DNA from: Chania multitudinisentens RB-25
Lineage (GTDB): Bacteria > Pseudomonadota > Gammaproteobacteria > Enterobacterales > Enterobacteriaceae
DNA length: 64,000 nucleotides
Direction of reading: 5' to 3'
Assembly: GCF_000520015.2 (NCBI RefSeq)
Contig: NZ_CP007044.2
Span: forward strand, 62,001-126,000
Below the pieces are notes generated by a model. The model was given only the letters and a program-made list of their open reading frames with translations, was not told the origin of the DNA and made no database searches. Position numbers and translations under genes: made by a program. Below are positions 21,701 to 30,483 of this stretch, piece by piece (position 1 is the first letter of the stretch; every line of letters begins with the position of its first letter).

Positions 21701-24100
21701 TGTCAGCTGCGGCTGATTCAGATACCCCCGCGCCAGCCCAAGCCCGGCAATATACAGCTCACCAACCACCCCAACCGGCAGCGGTTGCTGCCGATGATCC
21801 AACACGTAAAGACGCACGCCCGGGAGCGGCCGCCCGATATTATTGGCCCCGTTAAACTGATAAAGATTAATGGAGCTGCAAACGCTGGCCTCTGAAGGCC
21901 CGTAGCCGTTAAACAACCGGTGCCCCAGCCTGGTGTAATGATCAAGGCATACTTGAGAAGCCGCTTCACCTGCCACCATCATCCGCGACAAACACTCCGG
22001 TATTTTCGGCTGTAACTTTAATAACGCGGGCGGCAGGATGGCAAAATCAACCTGATGGTGCTCAATCAGCGCCAATAGCGCGGGAAGATCGTGGCGCTGT
22101 TCCTCAGAAGCCACCACCAGCGTATGCCCACCACACAGAGCGATATAGGTTTCAGCCACGTGGGCGTCAAACACCACGGAAGCAAATTGCAGGCAGCACA
22201 GCGCTTCCCCAGGGCGGCTGATTGCGGCCTGGAAACCACGTACCATATTGAGCACCCCTTGGTGTTCCAGCAGGGTTCCTTTGGGCTGGCCAGTAGTGCC
22301 CGAGGTATAAATCACATAGGCCAACTGCTGGGGAGCGGGTGCAACCGCCAACGGCGTATCGTCGCCAGCAGCCACGTCATCCAACACCCACAACGCCGCA
22401 GGCAAGGCCATATCCTGCAACTTCGCCTGCAAACCCGGTTCGGTGATCAACAGCTCGGCTCCGCTATCGGCCAGAATATAGCTGATACGCTGCTTGGGAA
22501 GCTGTGGCTCCAGCGGGATATAAGCCGCCCCTGTTTTCATAATCGCCAGCATGGTGACGATCATCTCCACGCCACGATTCAGGCAAAAAGGTATCAAGGT
22601 ATCTGCACCGATATCTTTTTGCGTAATATGCTGATAATGCTTGATGATCTGGCGGGCAAGCCGATTACTTTTCTGCTCAAGCTCGCGATAGGTTAACTGC
22701 TGCTGGTCATCGGCCAAGGCAATCCGCTGTGGGTGTTGCAGCGCCTGATCTGCGATAGCCTGCGGCAAGGTTCCTGCGGCCATAACCACCGCTGATGGCT
22801 GGGTGTTCCAATCGAACAGCTGTTGGTGATGCTGAGCCGGGGTAAGCGATGGGAAACTGTCGACGGGTTTTTCCGGGTGCAACAGCACCTGATGCAATAA
22901 CTGTTGATATTGTTCGGCCATCGCGCTGATTTGCTGTGGTGTAAACAGATCCGGCGCATAGCGGATGCGAAAGACGATATTTTCACTCTGTTCCTGATAC
23001 TCCAACACCAGCTCGGCATTGGCCAGGCTATTGTCAAACCGGTGGTTACACAGGGCCTGGCACCCCACCAGCGCCAATGTAAGATTGTTGAGATGGGCCT
23101 GCGCAAAGCTGACATTCAAACGTATCCCACTATTTTGCAACACCTCGTAGATTGGCCAACGGGTAAAACGTAAACCCGGCTTGGCTTTCAACGCCCGGCT
23201 GTGGGCCAAAGTGCGCTGGTAAATATCAGCGAAGTTATCCCCAGAGTGGACAAAGAATGGAAATACCGCCGTATTCACCTGCGCCCCTAACTTCAGATGA
23301 CTACCACTCTCCATCGAAACGGGGTAAGCAATATGCACCGCCTCACTCTGGCAGTAGCGTGCGATCAATAATGCCCATACCGTTTTAAAGATCAGGAATT
23401 CATTAGCATGTCTGATGGATGATTTCAATCCATACCATTTTTCGAGAAATAATGAGAATTGTATGTACTGGCCTACGGCTTGGTTATCAGGGTGATGTAT
23501 ATAGGGAAGTTCATTAATTTCTGGCAAGCCTCTCAAGGTTTTTTTCCAGAATTCAGCCGGGTTGGCAGTAGATATCTCATTTAATTTCAGCCGATATTCT
23601 TGGTACTTATCAGTGATATCTCCTGCCTGATGAATATCATCATCGGGCAATATTTCATCATTATAGGCATGCGATATTTCAGCATACAGCTCAGCCGTCG
23701 AGAATCCATCAACCGTAATATGGTGTAAAACCAGAACAAACTCATAGACATCATTTTGGCGATCCTGATACAGTCCATAGCGTAATAGTGGGCCTTTATT
23801 TAAATCAAAAGGCTGTGCAGCCAACCTTGCCAATGATTGCAGACTATCGCACTTTTCCAATGCTATTACGGTATCTTCTCCATTTGGGCACCATAAAAGC
23901 TCATTGCCCTCCTCAATCAAGTGACTATGTAATACAGGATATTTGGCAATAACCCTTTTGACTGCTCTATCCAGCCTATGGATATCTAATCCACCTGAAA
24001 TAGTTTGGTCCATTACCATATTATACTTAGTAGATAAAGGAGCGAGTTGCCATTCTGTCCAAAATAATTTTGTATAAGGTGTGGCTAATGCTGTATGCAC
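12800..24100 (-). CDS. Three-module non-ribosomal peptide synthetase, C-A-T-E-C-A-T-C-A-T-TE
   Basis: 3766 aa, starting at GTG 24100 with GAGG 8 nt upstream. Domains by residue: condensation 1-430 (HHITVDG), adenylation about 455-900 (YTSGTTGQPKG near 597), carrier (LGGDSITAIR near 980), epimerisation about 1015-1440 (HHLIIDAVSW, FNYLGQF), condensation (VHHSITDGW near 1592), adenylation (FTSGSTGVPKG near 2050), carrier (GGNSIQAI near 2437), condensation (FHHIVFDGW near 2629), adenylation (TSGSTG near 3100), carrier (GGSSILAI near 3490), thioesterase (GWSLGG near 3615, late NHHNIID). A leading C domain without a loading module suggests N-acylation of residue 1, and the E domain makes residue 1 D. 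By hand alignment the specificity positions read roughly DAA-I-M-A-G-V-C for A1 (aromatic or hydrophobic) and DVY-Q-M-G-C-I-C and DLY-Q-M-S-A-I-W for A2 and A3 (the DxY class, often small residues or Cys). These are weak predictions. No MbtH, phosphopantetheinyl transferase or exporter is adjacent. The product is unknown. Confidence 0.95.
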   Translation of the reverse strand: MHTALATPYTKLFWTEWQLAPLSTKYNMVMDQTISGGLDIHRLDRAVKRVIAKYPVLHSHLIEEGNELLWCPNGEDTVIALEKCDSLQSLARLAAQPFDLNKGPLLRYGLYQDRQNDVYEFVLVLHHITVDGFSTAELYAEISHAYNDEILPDDDIHQAGDITDKYQEYRLKLNEISTANPAEFWKKTLRGLPEINELPYIHHPDNQAVGQYIQFSLFLEKWYGLKSSIRHANEFLIFKTVWALLIARYCQSEAVHIAYPVSMESGSHLKLGAQVNTAVFPFFVHSGDNFADIYQRTLAHSRALKAKPGLRFTRWPIYEVLQNSGIRLNVSFAQAHLNNLTLALVGCQALCNHRFDNSLANAELVLEYQEQSENIVFRIRYAPDLFTPQQISAMAEQYQQLLHQVLLHPEKPVDSFPSLTPAQHHQQLFDWNTQPSAVVMAAGTLPQAIADQALQHPQRIALADDQQQLTYRELEQKSNRLARQIIKHYQHITQKDIGADTLIPFCLNRGVEMIVTMLAIMKTGAAYIPLEPQLPKQRISYILADSGAELLITEPGLQAKLQDMALPAALWVLDDVAAGDDTPLAVAPAPQQLAYVIYTSGTTGQPKGTLLEHQGVLNMVRGFQAAISRPGEALCCLQFASVVFDAHVAETYIALCGGHTLVVASEEQRHDLPALLALIEHHQVDFAILPPALLKLQPKIPECLSRMMVAGEAASQVCLDHYTRLGHRLFNGYGPSEASVCSSINLYQFNGANNIGRPLPGVRLYVLDHRQQPLPVGVVGELYIAGLGLARGYLNQPQLTQEKFIANPFAAAGETDYQRLYRSGDLVRWLPSGELEYVGRNDFQVKIRGHRIELGEIEQAFVAVTSVAHCAVVIQGRETPRIVAYYVTEITLNDEQVKRQLAELLPDYMVPAALVQLPALPLTINGKLDTRALPEPDYNQICHDYRPATTYQEKQLQAVWQQVMGLEDIGINDDFLRLGGDSITAIRLVSEMRRVGMAFRTQDLYQYRSIAGLLENVAAEAWPGTLLAEQGNLSQGIPLAPTQQWFFDQAFEQENYWNQSFLTRVPALDLGRLQQAVEALVNHHDMLRAGFTPEPQGYRQYYQAELVPHPIKHCNRAELAEAELAALFSAWQSGFDYQQGPLWQFGYVDGYQDGSARIFFACHHLIIDAVSWRILVEDLRRLYLGEALGPKSASYRQWVNALLDYAPADEAERDYWRRQCEQQRDYRAAFALSDELNLHYGQLAPEATERLVQMSAPVNEVLLAALLRTLRHYSHTGSHTLMLEGHGRDLPGGQLDVGRTLGWFTALYPVNFNLAENPQADIAQVHCALEAVPNQGIGYGVLRGRETATAHRLELRYPGVVFNYLGQFADREADWQLSAEFAGQNSHPANTSRDLLILNCWVADDQLAFRLDGMLAATALADIARQWLHEVQLLLEQGALASGNELPATLQQALQQRYAPQAIFPCNSLQQGFIYHYVSQPDDPSYRVQMVLDYFTALNPVCYRQAWEIAVARYPILRTCFNWQWQPLQVICTEIALDWQYLDYQPQQDWQASLSQLCSQQRAQAFDLQQPGLFRLRLVRISAQHSCLVYTVHHSITDGWSGQLLLDYVHQTYLKLLAGQRPDVRQETTYLQVQRYYLEQAANSRAYWQQRRVDQYQANDISYLLSVPYEPKNLVNCEQTTLKRLLPAAVFSSLQQLSQNQGVTLNVMLQFAWHKLLHVYSRQEVTLVGTTLSGRNLPIEGIAESVGLYINTLPLMVSWDNDHSCLQQLQAIQCSLNELDEHSYQPLAELSRGGAALFHTLLVFENYPNVDMHEMQVSIRSTAEKTDYPLNLLAHNEGDGLMLSLAYASAYLTEQKADTLLSLLATLLTHLPTHLCVPHHQLPLLAVTAPARQPAPAASPAVNPGLALHQNFMDYALQHPQAIAIVDALGNCSYGELYQAALVLSNQIRQCAGRDSALVAILLDKGRAQITAVLAVLMAGKAYLPMDKAWPEKRRLAIVEQAGVGIVLGDEPWQNAAFTSLLLDETGKAAGIACPQALLAPQHVAPDALAYVIFTSGSTGVPKGVAISHAAIQNTITALNARLQVGPQDAAFAISALSFDVSVYDIFGVLSVGGRLVIPTEVQRYQPQVCYQLVLQHQVTIWQSTPALFDLLLQHVEQYAAEAVSPLRVVMLGGDWVAPALAQRCHAWAAQCRFFNCWGVTESAICSTMYEVEHLESFTQSIPLGVTLANHALYVLDAALQPLPQGVAGELYIGGVGLAQGYFNDPERTSERFIFHPVSGERLYRTGDLGRVLEDGDTEFLGRVDFQVKLNGYRIELGEIERALSGVAEISQCVALVTACSPRILLYYTASQEMDKAYLHSLLAQTLPEYMRPADLIALESFPLSVSGKIDRRALPEPEPSVNPRAYVAPSSEQERLCCELWAEVLRCESVGIDDNFYSSGGNSIQAITLCNRLSQVLAREVTFALFSANPTVRQLCQQLAHPAEAQSPWPIAAQSLSRYPLSSSQMRLWFIEELIQGSHLYHVPMLFELGAEIEVDTYLLALQAVVKRHHLLRSTVVQRAEDGSTQSVLQHKPLPVERLRLEASEWEPALTAAIHRPFDLRKEYPLRHLLIERRETNGQLTRFSLLNFHHIVFDGWSANLLLAELEAHYAFLAWDAALAVPELTIQYADYARWLDCQPESERHQVRQRFWLDKMQGYQQLALPTDYPRPKEFDHRGATVPFQLDIELSEQLRNLARETGVTLHAVLLTAFTLLLGKYSNQQDIIIGAPVANRPHAQVEPLIGLFVNTLALRNVIQPEIRVDEMIRQVFANTVACQAYQDMPLETLVESLNVERDLSRQPLFQVVFSVEQAIGGQQEKPLFTPLDLSHCYQVAKFDLGLMIEDGQPRLAANLNYACALFSPETINGFIQHFQQLLRTMVQTPAVNVADLSLLSAAEQCKLLQPVVETRPSAEYARAIHDGFMQWAQEHPYDIALIDAQGRYTYGQLYQQALVLSNQIRQGNVDSSALIAVVLDKGRAQIVAVLAVLMAGCAYLPMDASWPENRRLGVIQQAGCRLVLTDHPWLHNTFTTICLDEAGRARGLPYPGKLLPPEPIMPEQLAYVIFTSGSTGVPKGVAIQHMAANNTLVDINQRLNVGPGDAALAISALSFDLSVYDIFGLLSVGGRLVIPSEKQRYQPDAWCQLMLEHRVTLWQSAPALFELLMQYVEREKIQPNHWLGRVMLSGDWIPVNLPQRCHCWAPDCRFLSAGGATEVAIWSIVYEVEKGATFQQSIPYGSALTNQHFYILDEQLSPVPAGIVGELYIGGVGLSTGYYNDLDRTSERFIRHPVTGVRLYRTGDLGRWLADGNIEFRGRIDSQVKINGYRVELGEIESTLMDFGAIKQCLVVKSTGEQERLIAYYVSEVALDHSRLLAHVQACLPGYMVPAAFIPLEAFPLNASGKIDRQRLPAPEYTHAEREYVAPESEQERQLCALWQEALQQETIGVTDDFFACGGSSILAISLCQKMSGLLAESVPVVKLFKHRTIRGMLTVESYQPIQRLNRYQPDAGNLWLIHPAIVGCEAYLNFAQALEGEINCFGVDNYNLYHQQQLGDLSAVASCYLANMERQGLLDQPRVQLLGWSLGGVIALEIAARLEARGIQQIQLYLLDSFYQAKVNYQDMPDLRRKMLAEMGIDGEAVLRALAVEAAEHAISQGQLSGRLRHTQVTLFKATQISSYYQSLVGSGATWLSEDNGVGAVCDRLKIIPLACNHHNIIDCVAEIRAVIKPLR

Positions 24101-24251
24101 TTCAAATTCCTCACTGACAAAAATAAAAAAACCGAATAGATTTAAATTTCAAAAAGTATTTATTTTTTAGAATGAAATAAACAAAAAAAAGCCAAATCTA
24201 TTTTAAAAATAGCTTTTTAGCTGTTTTTACTCTCTATGTCTTAAAGGCTAT

Positions 24252-24887
24252 TTACTCGGAACGAAAGAGGTTCCTGATGTCTACAAGCCGCGAGTTGATA
24301 ATATCTACCCGATTTTCATCCTTTAAATTCAGTAAAATACGCTGAATGCTGCTGCGCGATAACGTTGTACGCTGTTCAATAAATTTCAGCACTGAGGTAT
24401 TTTTTCTAAAGTCCTCAGGAAGCTCCATTAAATGTATCAACATGTTCTTTACAATATCTTCGGATTTATACTTTAAAACACGCCCATCTCTTAAATATAG
24501 CAGTGACATCTTGTAGGAGACGGCGCTGATATACTCTTTTTGCAGGTCAAGTTTATGAATAAGATACTGTGCTCGCGTTCTGGATATTTGATACAAAGAA
24601 CTATAAGCACCTAGCTCTATCGAGTAGTAAACCCCAGCCCCAGGATAAAATGACAGCCCGATGACATAAGGTGAAAAAACAGTAGAAATTATAAGGCCAT
24701 CCTCCAGCCGACAAAGATTGGCACTTCCTTTATCCAACAAGAATAGTTTAAAGAATTCAGGATCGTTCTTTATTTGAAGGCCTTCAGTTACGCCGCTAGG
24801 TTGCCTAGGCGCTACTTTCTCCGCATGAGGAAGCAATTCATTAAGTAGGCGATTAAACGCGGCATGGGGCTTTTCAATTTTAAGCAT
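24252..24887 (-). CDS. Winged-helix regulator, Crp-like/IprA-type
   Basis: 211 aa. The N-terminal two-thirds look like a degenerate cyclic-nucleotide-binding-type beta-roll (FKLFLLDKGSANLCRLEDG, VFSPYVIGLSFYP), and the C-terminus is a helix-turn-helix (FIEQRTTLSRSSIQRILLNL). This layout resembles the IprA/YaiV-type regulators of enterobacteria. It lies 151 bases upstream of the NRPS in the same orientation, within AT-rich DNA unlike the NRPS itself, so it is the best candidate for pathway-specific control. The gap between the two genes is AT-rich with repeated AAATCTATTT-like stretches that could hold the NRPS promoter and operator. No effector is known. Regulator identity is fairly sure; the IprA assignment is tentative. 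Confidence 0.7.
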   Translation of the reverse strand: MLKIEKPHAAFNRLLNELLPHAEKVAPRQPSGVTEGLQIKNDPEFFKLFLLDKGSANLCRLEDGLIISTVFSPYVIGLSFYPGAGVYYSIELGAYSSLYQISRTRAQYLIHKLDLQKEYISAVSYKMSLLYLRDGRVLKYKSEDIVKNMLIHLMELPEDFRKNTSVLKFIEQRTTLSRSSIQRILLNLKDENRVDIINSRLVDIRNLFRSE

Positions 24888-25352
24888 ACTTCACCGTTTG
24901 CTTTACAAGATAATCCACTTATCTTGTGCATATCAATTTCAAGTCTATTAAACAAGCATTGTAAATGTTTAGCAGTATTTAACTGTCTATAAGATGGTAT
25001 AGAAAATGATTGAGGCATGCATCAGAATCATTAAAATAAAATAATCATCCAAATAGGATGATATAAAAATAAAAAACGATATAAAAAACTAATAACATCA
25101 AATAATGTTTAAGATTAATCTATATGAATATGATCTAAAGAGAGTTAATAAAAAGAAAAGATAAACTCAATCATGTTAATTAGCAGGTCATTTGATATGT
25201 ACCTCAAAAGTGTTATAAAACACTACTTTTAGAATAGAACACTTTTTCAGGCGTTTTTCGCGGTCGGAAATAACCTATTAATTATAGGTTATTTCTTGCG
25301 TAACTGAAGTAACAGAAGGGAACAGGCGTTAACTTATTGGCCGTTTGAACAC
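24888..25352. other. AT-rich intergenic region with a 29-bp inverted repeat
   Basis: No supported gene is seen. The region is very AT-rich and should hold the promoter of the winged-helix regulator. Bases 25267-25295 form a perfect 12-bp inverted repeat (GAAATAACCTAT / ATAGGTTATTTC, 5-nt centre), located about 60 bases beyond the distal end of array 2. It may terminate the array transcript or be an operator. Confidence 0.6.
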
Positions 25353-25860
25353 TTTTCCGGCTGCCTGTGCGGCAGTGAACTGATCAATGAGTTGTAACTA
25401 TTCAGATGTATCTTTCTAAGCTGCCTGCACGGCAGTGAACTTGCTAAAATATATAACTCTTCGTTGGTATATTTTCTAAGCTACCTGTGCGGCAGTGAAC
25501 GTCATCTGCCAGATTGTTCGTGTAATGCCATTTTTCTAAGCTGCCTGCGCGGCAGTGAACGCGGCATGGTTTCCCCAAGCGCGAATGATATTTTTCTAAG
25601 CTGCCTGCGCGGCAGTGAACGCACGAGCTTCACGCTCATGCTCAGGGTAAGATTTCTAAGCTGCCTGCGCGGCAGTGAACCCGGTGATACAATTTTTTCA
25701 GTTTCAGTGACATTTCTAAGCTGCCTGCGCGGCAGTGAACAAAAATCCGTTAGGCGGCGAATTGATGAAAGCTTTCTAAGCTGCCTGCGCGGCAGTGAAC
25801 TAGGAAGCTCGTAGGCGAATTTTAAGCGGGGATTTCTAAGCTGCCTGCGCGGCAGTGAAC
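25353..25860 (-). CRISPR. Type I-F CRISPR array 2 (9 repeats, 8 spacers)
   Basis: Repeats start at 25353, 25413, 25473, 25533, 25593, 25653, 25713, 25773 and 25833; all spacers are 32 nt. The 25353 repeat is degenerate in its first bases on the plus strand and the third has CTACC, marking the distal end at low coordinates. The leader begins at 25861. The six youngest repeats share the loop GCGCA on the minus strand, unlike arrays 1 and 3, while the stem CTGCC/GGCAG is kept. No cas gene is adjacent. Confidence 0.98.
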
Positions 25861-26006
25861 GGTTCAAGCATAGCGCTAATCGTGTTAATTATCATCGGCT
25901 AACAACACAAAAGGCTCAAAAACCCTTTTTCTATCACAGATTTTTACCTCTTTAAAATCAACATATTAGCCATGCGCTAAAAAAGAGGGTCAACAGCCTG
26001 TGACTA
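25861..26006 (-). promoter_or_regulatory. CRISPR array 2 leader with IHF site
   Basis: The leader shares the conserved blocks of the array 1 leader (AGCGCTAATCGTGTTAATTA, AAAAACCCTTTTTC, GCTAAAAAAGAGGGTCAAC). AATCAACATATTA at 25956-25968 matches the IHF consensus exactly, 95 bases from the first repeat. Resemblance to leader 1 runs over nearly the full length. Confidence 0.8.
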
Positions 26007-26098
26007 TTTATCCATTGAACTCTTTCCCGTAACGCTGAAAAATAGCGGCTGCGTAATAGACAGTGACTTTGCTTGCTTGAGAAACGGTGTAGGCATTT

Positions 26099-26392
26099 AT
26101 GGATGAGATTATCTGGCACCTTTATATGCTGCGTATGCCGGGCGGCATGCTGTATACCGGTATCACTACCGATGTGGCGCGGCGTATCGCCCAGCACCAA
26201 ACCGGTAAAGGGGCCAAAGCCCTGCGGGGTAAAGGTGAGCTGGAACTGGTCTTTCACTGCCAGATTGGCGATCGCTCCACGGCGCTAAAGCTGGAATATC
26301 AGGTTAAGCAACTGAGTAAAAAACAGAAAGAAAACCTGGTAGCGCATCAGCCCATGAGCCTGCACGATTTGCTACCCAGCCCTCCCCGCTAA
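26099..26392 (+). CDS. yhbQ: YhbQ, GIY-YIG domain protein
   Basis: 97 aa. It begins MDEIIWHLYMLRMPGGMLYTG, with the GIY-YIG core WHLYMLR...LYTGITTDVARRIAQH, followed by conserved Arg and Lys and KLEYQVKQLSK, as in the UPF0213/YhbQ family. GIY-YIG domains are nucleases, and YhbQ homologues have reported DNA-cleaving activity, but the physiological target is unclear. It is a lone plus-strand gene between CRISPR array 2 and an oxidoreductase. In E. coli yhbQ lies beside yhbP; here yhbP is about 17 kb away at 43677, which marks a rearrangement or insertion. Confidence 0.92.
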   Translation: MDEIIWHLYMLRMPGGMLYTGITTDVARRIAQHQTGKGAKALRGKGELELVFHCQIGDRSTALKLEYQVKQLSKKQKENLVAHQPMSLHDLLPSPPR

Positions 26393-26409
26393 CGCGGGAA
26401 GCATAACCC

Positions 26410-26934
26410 CTAAAACCCTTGTACCAGCTTCACCACGCTCAGCGCTTCCTGCGCCAAGCGTTCATCGCTCATATCAAATACCCCTTGCACCAAATGCGGT
26501 GGCAGGTAATCCATGCCGGTCAGATTGGCCATCGCGTTAAATGGGCGCAGCAAATCAACCACCGGGTAGCGGTTACGCCCCTCTGATGAGTAATCCTGTG
26601 CACTACCGCCGATAGTCACCACCAGTTGCAAAGGTTTACCATGCAGTTTGGTGCCTTCACGGCCGTAAGCAAAACCGTAGGTTAACACCGCATCCTGCCA
26701 TTCACTGAGGATCGCCGGTGAGCTATACCAGTAGAATGGAAACAGCATCACGATAACATCGTGGGTTTGCAGCAGTTCCTGTTCATGGGCCACATCGATC
26801 TGATAATTCGGATAAACACGTACCAGCTCATGCACCGTCACGTTCGGCAGCAGGCACAGCGCCTCTATCAGGGCTTTATTGATACGGGAATCATCGGGAA
26901 AACGGTGGGCGGTTAATACTAAAATACGCGGCAT
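26410..26934 (-). CDS. NAD(P)H-dependent flavodoxin-fold oxidoreductase (KefF/MdaB-like)
   Basis: 174 aa. RILVLTAHRFPDDSRINKAL is the N-terminal nucleotide/flavin loop, and VIVMLFPFYWYSSPAILSEW plus LVVTIGGSAQDYSSEG are typical of the quinone reductase family that uses FMN or FAD and NAD(P)H to reduce quinones by two electrons. Cytoplasmic. It is divergent from a LysR regulator gene with 106 bases between them, the usual arrangement for a regulator and its target. No neighbouring transport gene (such as kefC) is present, so a stand-alone detoxifying quinone reductase is more likely than a potassium-channel subunit. Confidence 0.88.
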   Translation of the reverse strand: MPRILVLTAHRFPDDSRINKALIEALCLLPNVTVHELVRVYPNYQIDVAHEQELLQTHDVIVMLFPFYWYSSPAILSEWQDAVLTYGFAYGREGTKLHGKPLQLVVTIGGSAQDYSSEGRNRYPVVDLLRPFNAMANLTGMDYLPPHLVQGVFDMSDERLAQEALSVVKLVQGF

Positions 26935-27040
26935 AAGAGGTTCCTGGCTTAATGGATAATGAACCTATTTTTTCATTTCCGCCGTTTCCGGTGTAGGCTG
27001 TTATCAGTTACATTAATTTCAACCTAAAGTATCAACCATT

Positions 27041-27949
27041 ATGTCACTGCCTTTTGACGTGCACCGTCTGCTGCCCGCGTTTCTCAGTGCGGCCCAGGCC
27101 CAGAATTTCTCCGCCGCCGCACGCCAGTTAGGCGTCACGCCTGCGGCAGTCAGTAAGAATATCCGCGTACTGGAAGAGAAACTGGCGTTGCGCCTGTTCC
27201 AGCGCAACACGCACAGCGTGGTGCTGACCGAAGAGGGTAAAGCGCTACTGGCGCAGGTAGCTCCTCTGTGGCAAGCGCTTGCCAACACACTGGAAACGGC
27301 CAGCGGCACACAGCAACAGCCTTCCGGCACGGTGCGCGTCAGCATGATCCCCGGTTTTGGCCGCCAGATACTGATGCCGTTGATCCCTGAATTTCTCGCA
27401 CGCTATCCGCAGATCGACCTGGATCTGTCCCTGGATGCACGCGTGGTGAATCTGGTGGGAGAAGGTTTTGATATCGGGATCGGTAGCCAGATCGCTCCCG
27501 ATAGCCGCCTGGTTGCCCGCCCACTCTACCCGATGCAAATGTTACTGGCGGCCGCGCCCGCCTATCTGGCCCGGCACGGCACGCCACAAACCCCCGCAGA
27601 CTTGCAGCACCACCAGGCTTTACTGCACCGCAACCCGGCAAGCGGCCGCTGCGTCAAATGGCGGTTACAGCAGCACGGTGCAACCCAGGCGCTGGATCTG
27701 CCTGGCCGCCTGATCACCAGTCAGCCAGAAATGCTGCTGGATATTACGTTAGCCGGGCTGGGCATAGCCTATCTGGCACAGTGGTATGCCGATAAGCATT
27801 TCGCACAGGGCACTCTGCAACCGGTATTACAGGAATACTGGCCAAGGCCAACCCAGATCTGGCTGTATTATGCCTCTGCCGATCTGCCGCCACGGGTGCG
27901 TGCCTGGGTCGATTTCTTACTGGCTCGGGTGCCTTCCTCTACGGCATGA
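27041..27949 (+). CDS. LysR-family transcriptional regulator
   Basis: 302 aa. The N-terminal helix-turn-helix reads FLSAAQAQNFSAAARQLGVT then PAAVSKNIRVLEEKLALRLF, and the rest is a LysR substrate-binding domain (VRVSMIPGFGRQILMPLIP, VNLVGEGFDIGIG). It resembles the large DhcR/YafC-like enterobacterial LysR group. It is divergent from the flavodoxin-fold oxidoreductase at 26410-26934 and likely controls it and itself from the 106-base shared promoter. The inducer is unknown, perhaps a quinone or electrophile given the target. Confidence 0.93.
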   Translation: MSLPFDVHRLLPAFLSAAQAQNFSAAARQLGVTPAAVSKNIRVLEEKLALRLFQRNTHSVVLTEEGKALLAQVAPLWQALANTLETASGTQQQPSGTVRVSMIPGFGRQILMPLIPEFLARYPQIDLDLSLDARVVNLVGEGFDIGIGSQIAPDSRLVARPLYPMQMLLAAAPAYLARHGTPQTPADLQHHQALLHRNPASGRCVKWRLQQHGATQALDLPGRLITSQPEMLLDITLAGLGIAYLAQWYADKHFAQGTLQPVLQEYWPRPTQIWLYYASADLPPRVRAWVDFLLARVPSSTA

Positions 27950-28106
27950 TGCGATTGTCATCACGCTTTAGCGATCTTGCAGCCGCACGGCCAGCTAACA
28001 TCTGGCGTGCGGAAGCAAGGGTTGCCCTTCGTCTTGAAACTCACCGCTGTACAGCGATCAAACGCTCTCCCGAATTCTTTGTCCTAAGTCAAATAAATTG
28101 ACACCA
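27950..28106. other. Intergenic, imperfect hairpin after the LysR gene
   Basis: Bases 27983-28012 can fold with CCGCACG / CGTGCGG and an inner CCAG / CTGG. No T run follows, so terminator function is uncertain. A weak FNR-like half (TTGAC then ATCC at about 28098-28111) would suit an anaerobic gene but matches poorly. Together with the sites below, this fills the 347-base gap before nrdD. Confidence 0.35.
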
Positions 28107-28153
28107 ATCCCATATATAGTGTTTTATAGAAATTAATCACCCATATATAGTAG
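28107..28153 (+). promoter_or_regulatory. Two NrdR-like boxes upstream of nrdD
   Basis: CCCATATATAGTGT (box 28107-28122) and CCCATATATAG (box 28138-28153) resemble the NrdR consensus acaCwATATAtwGtgt, about 13 of 16 and 10 of 16 by eye. Their equivalent bases are 31 apart, close to three helical turns. Paired NrdR boxes in phase are the known arrangement in enterobacterial nrd promoters, where NrdR represses when nucleotide pools are full. Confidence 0.7.
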
Positions 28154-28218
28154 TTATCCACAAGCTCATCCACACGCCCCCGCAGCCCTTATGTCCTGCG
28201 GCATTGCCCTGTGGATAA
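28154..28218. promoter_or_regulatory. Two perfect DnaA boxes in opposite orientation
   Basis: TTATCCACA at 28154-28162 and its complement TGTGGATAA at 28210-28218 are exact matches to the strongest DnaA box. They flank the stretch between the NrdR boxes and the nrdD start. DnaA sites are known at E. coli nrdAB; here they would link anaerobic dNTP synthesis to replication initiation. Confidence 0.7.
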
Positions 28219-28296
28219 GCTGAAACTGTGCCAATATCCGTTGCCGTTGAACAGTGCGCGGGTGTAACGCCCCCTGCGGGGAACAGGAGTAACAAC

Positions 28297-30435
<2,139 letters not shown>

Positions 30436-30483
30436 ATGCTAACCCTTGCTTTGGGGTAGTTCCTTACAAGGCTTCAGACAACG

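Noticed and set aside
25464..25867. Repeat-peptide frames (FLSCLRGSE, SLPRRQLR)
   Set aside because: Same artefact in CRISPR array 2.
28098..28111. FNR site upstream of nrdD
   Set aside because: Only one half matches the TTGAT-N4-ATCAA consensus reasonably; too weak to list as a site.
28154..28218. Replication origin suggested by DnaA boxes
   Set aside because: Only two boxes, no AT-rich unwinding repeats or plasmid replication gene; promoter control is the better reading.
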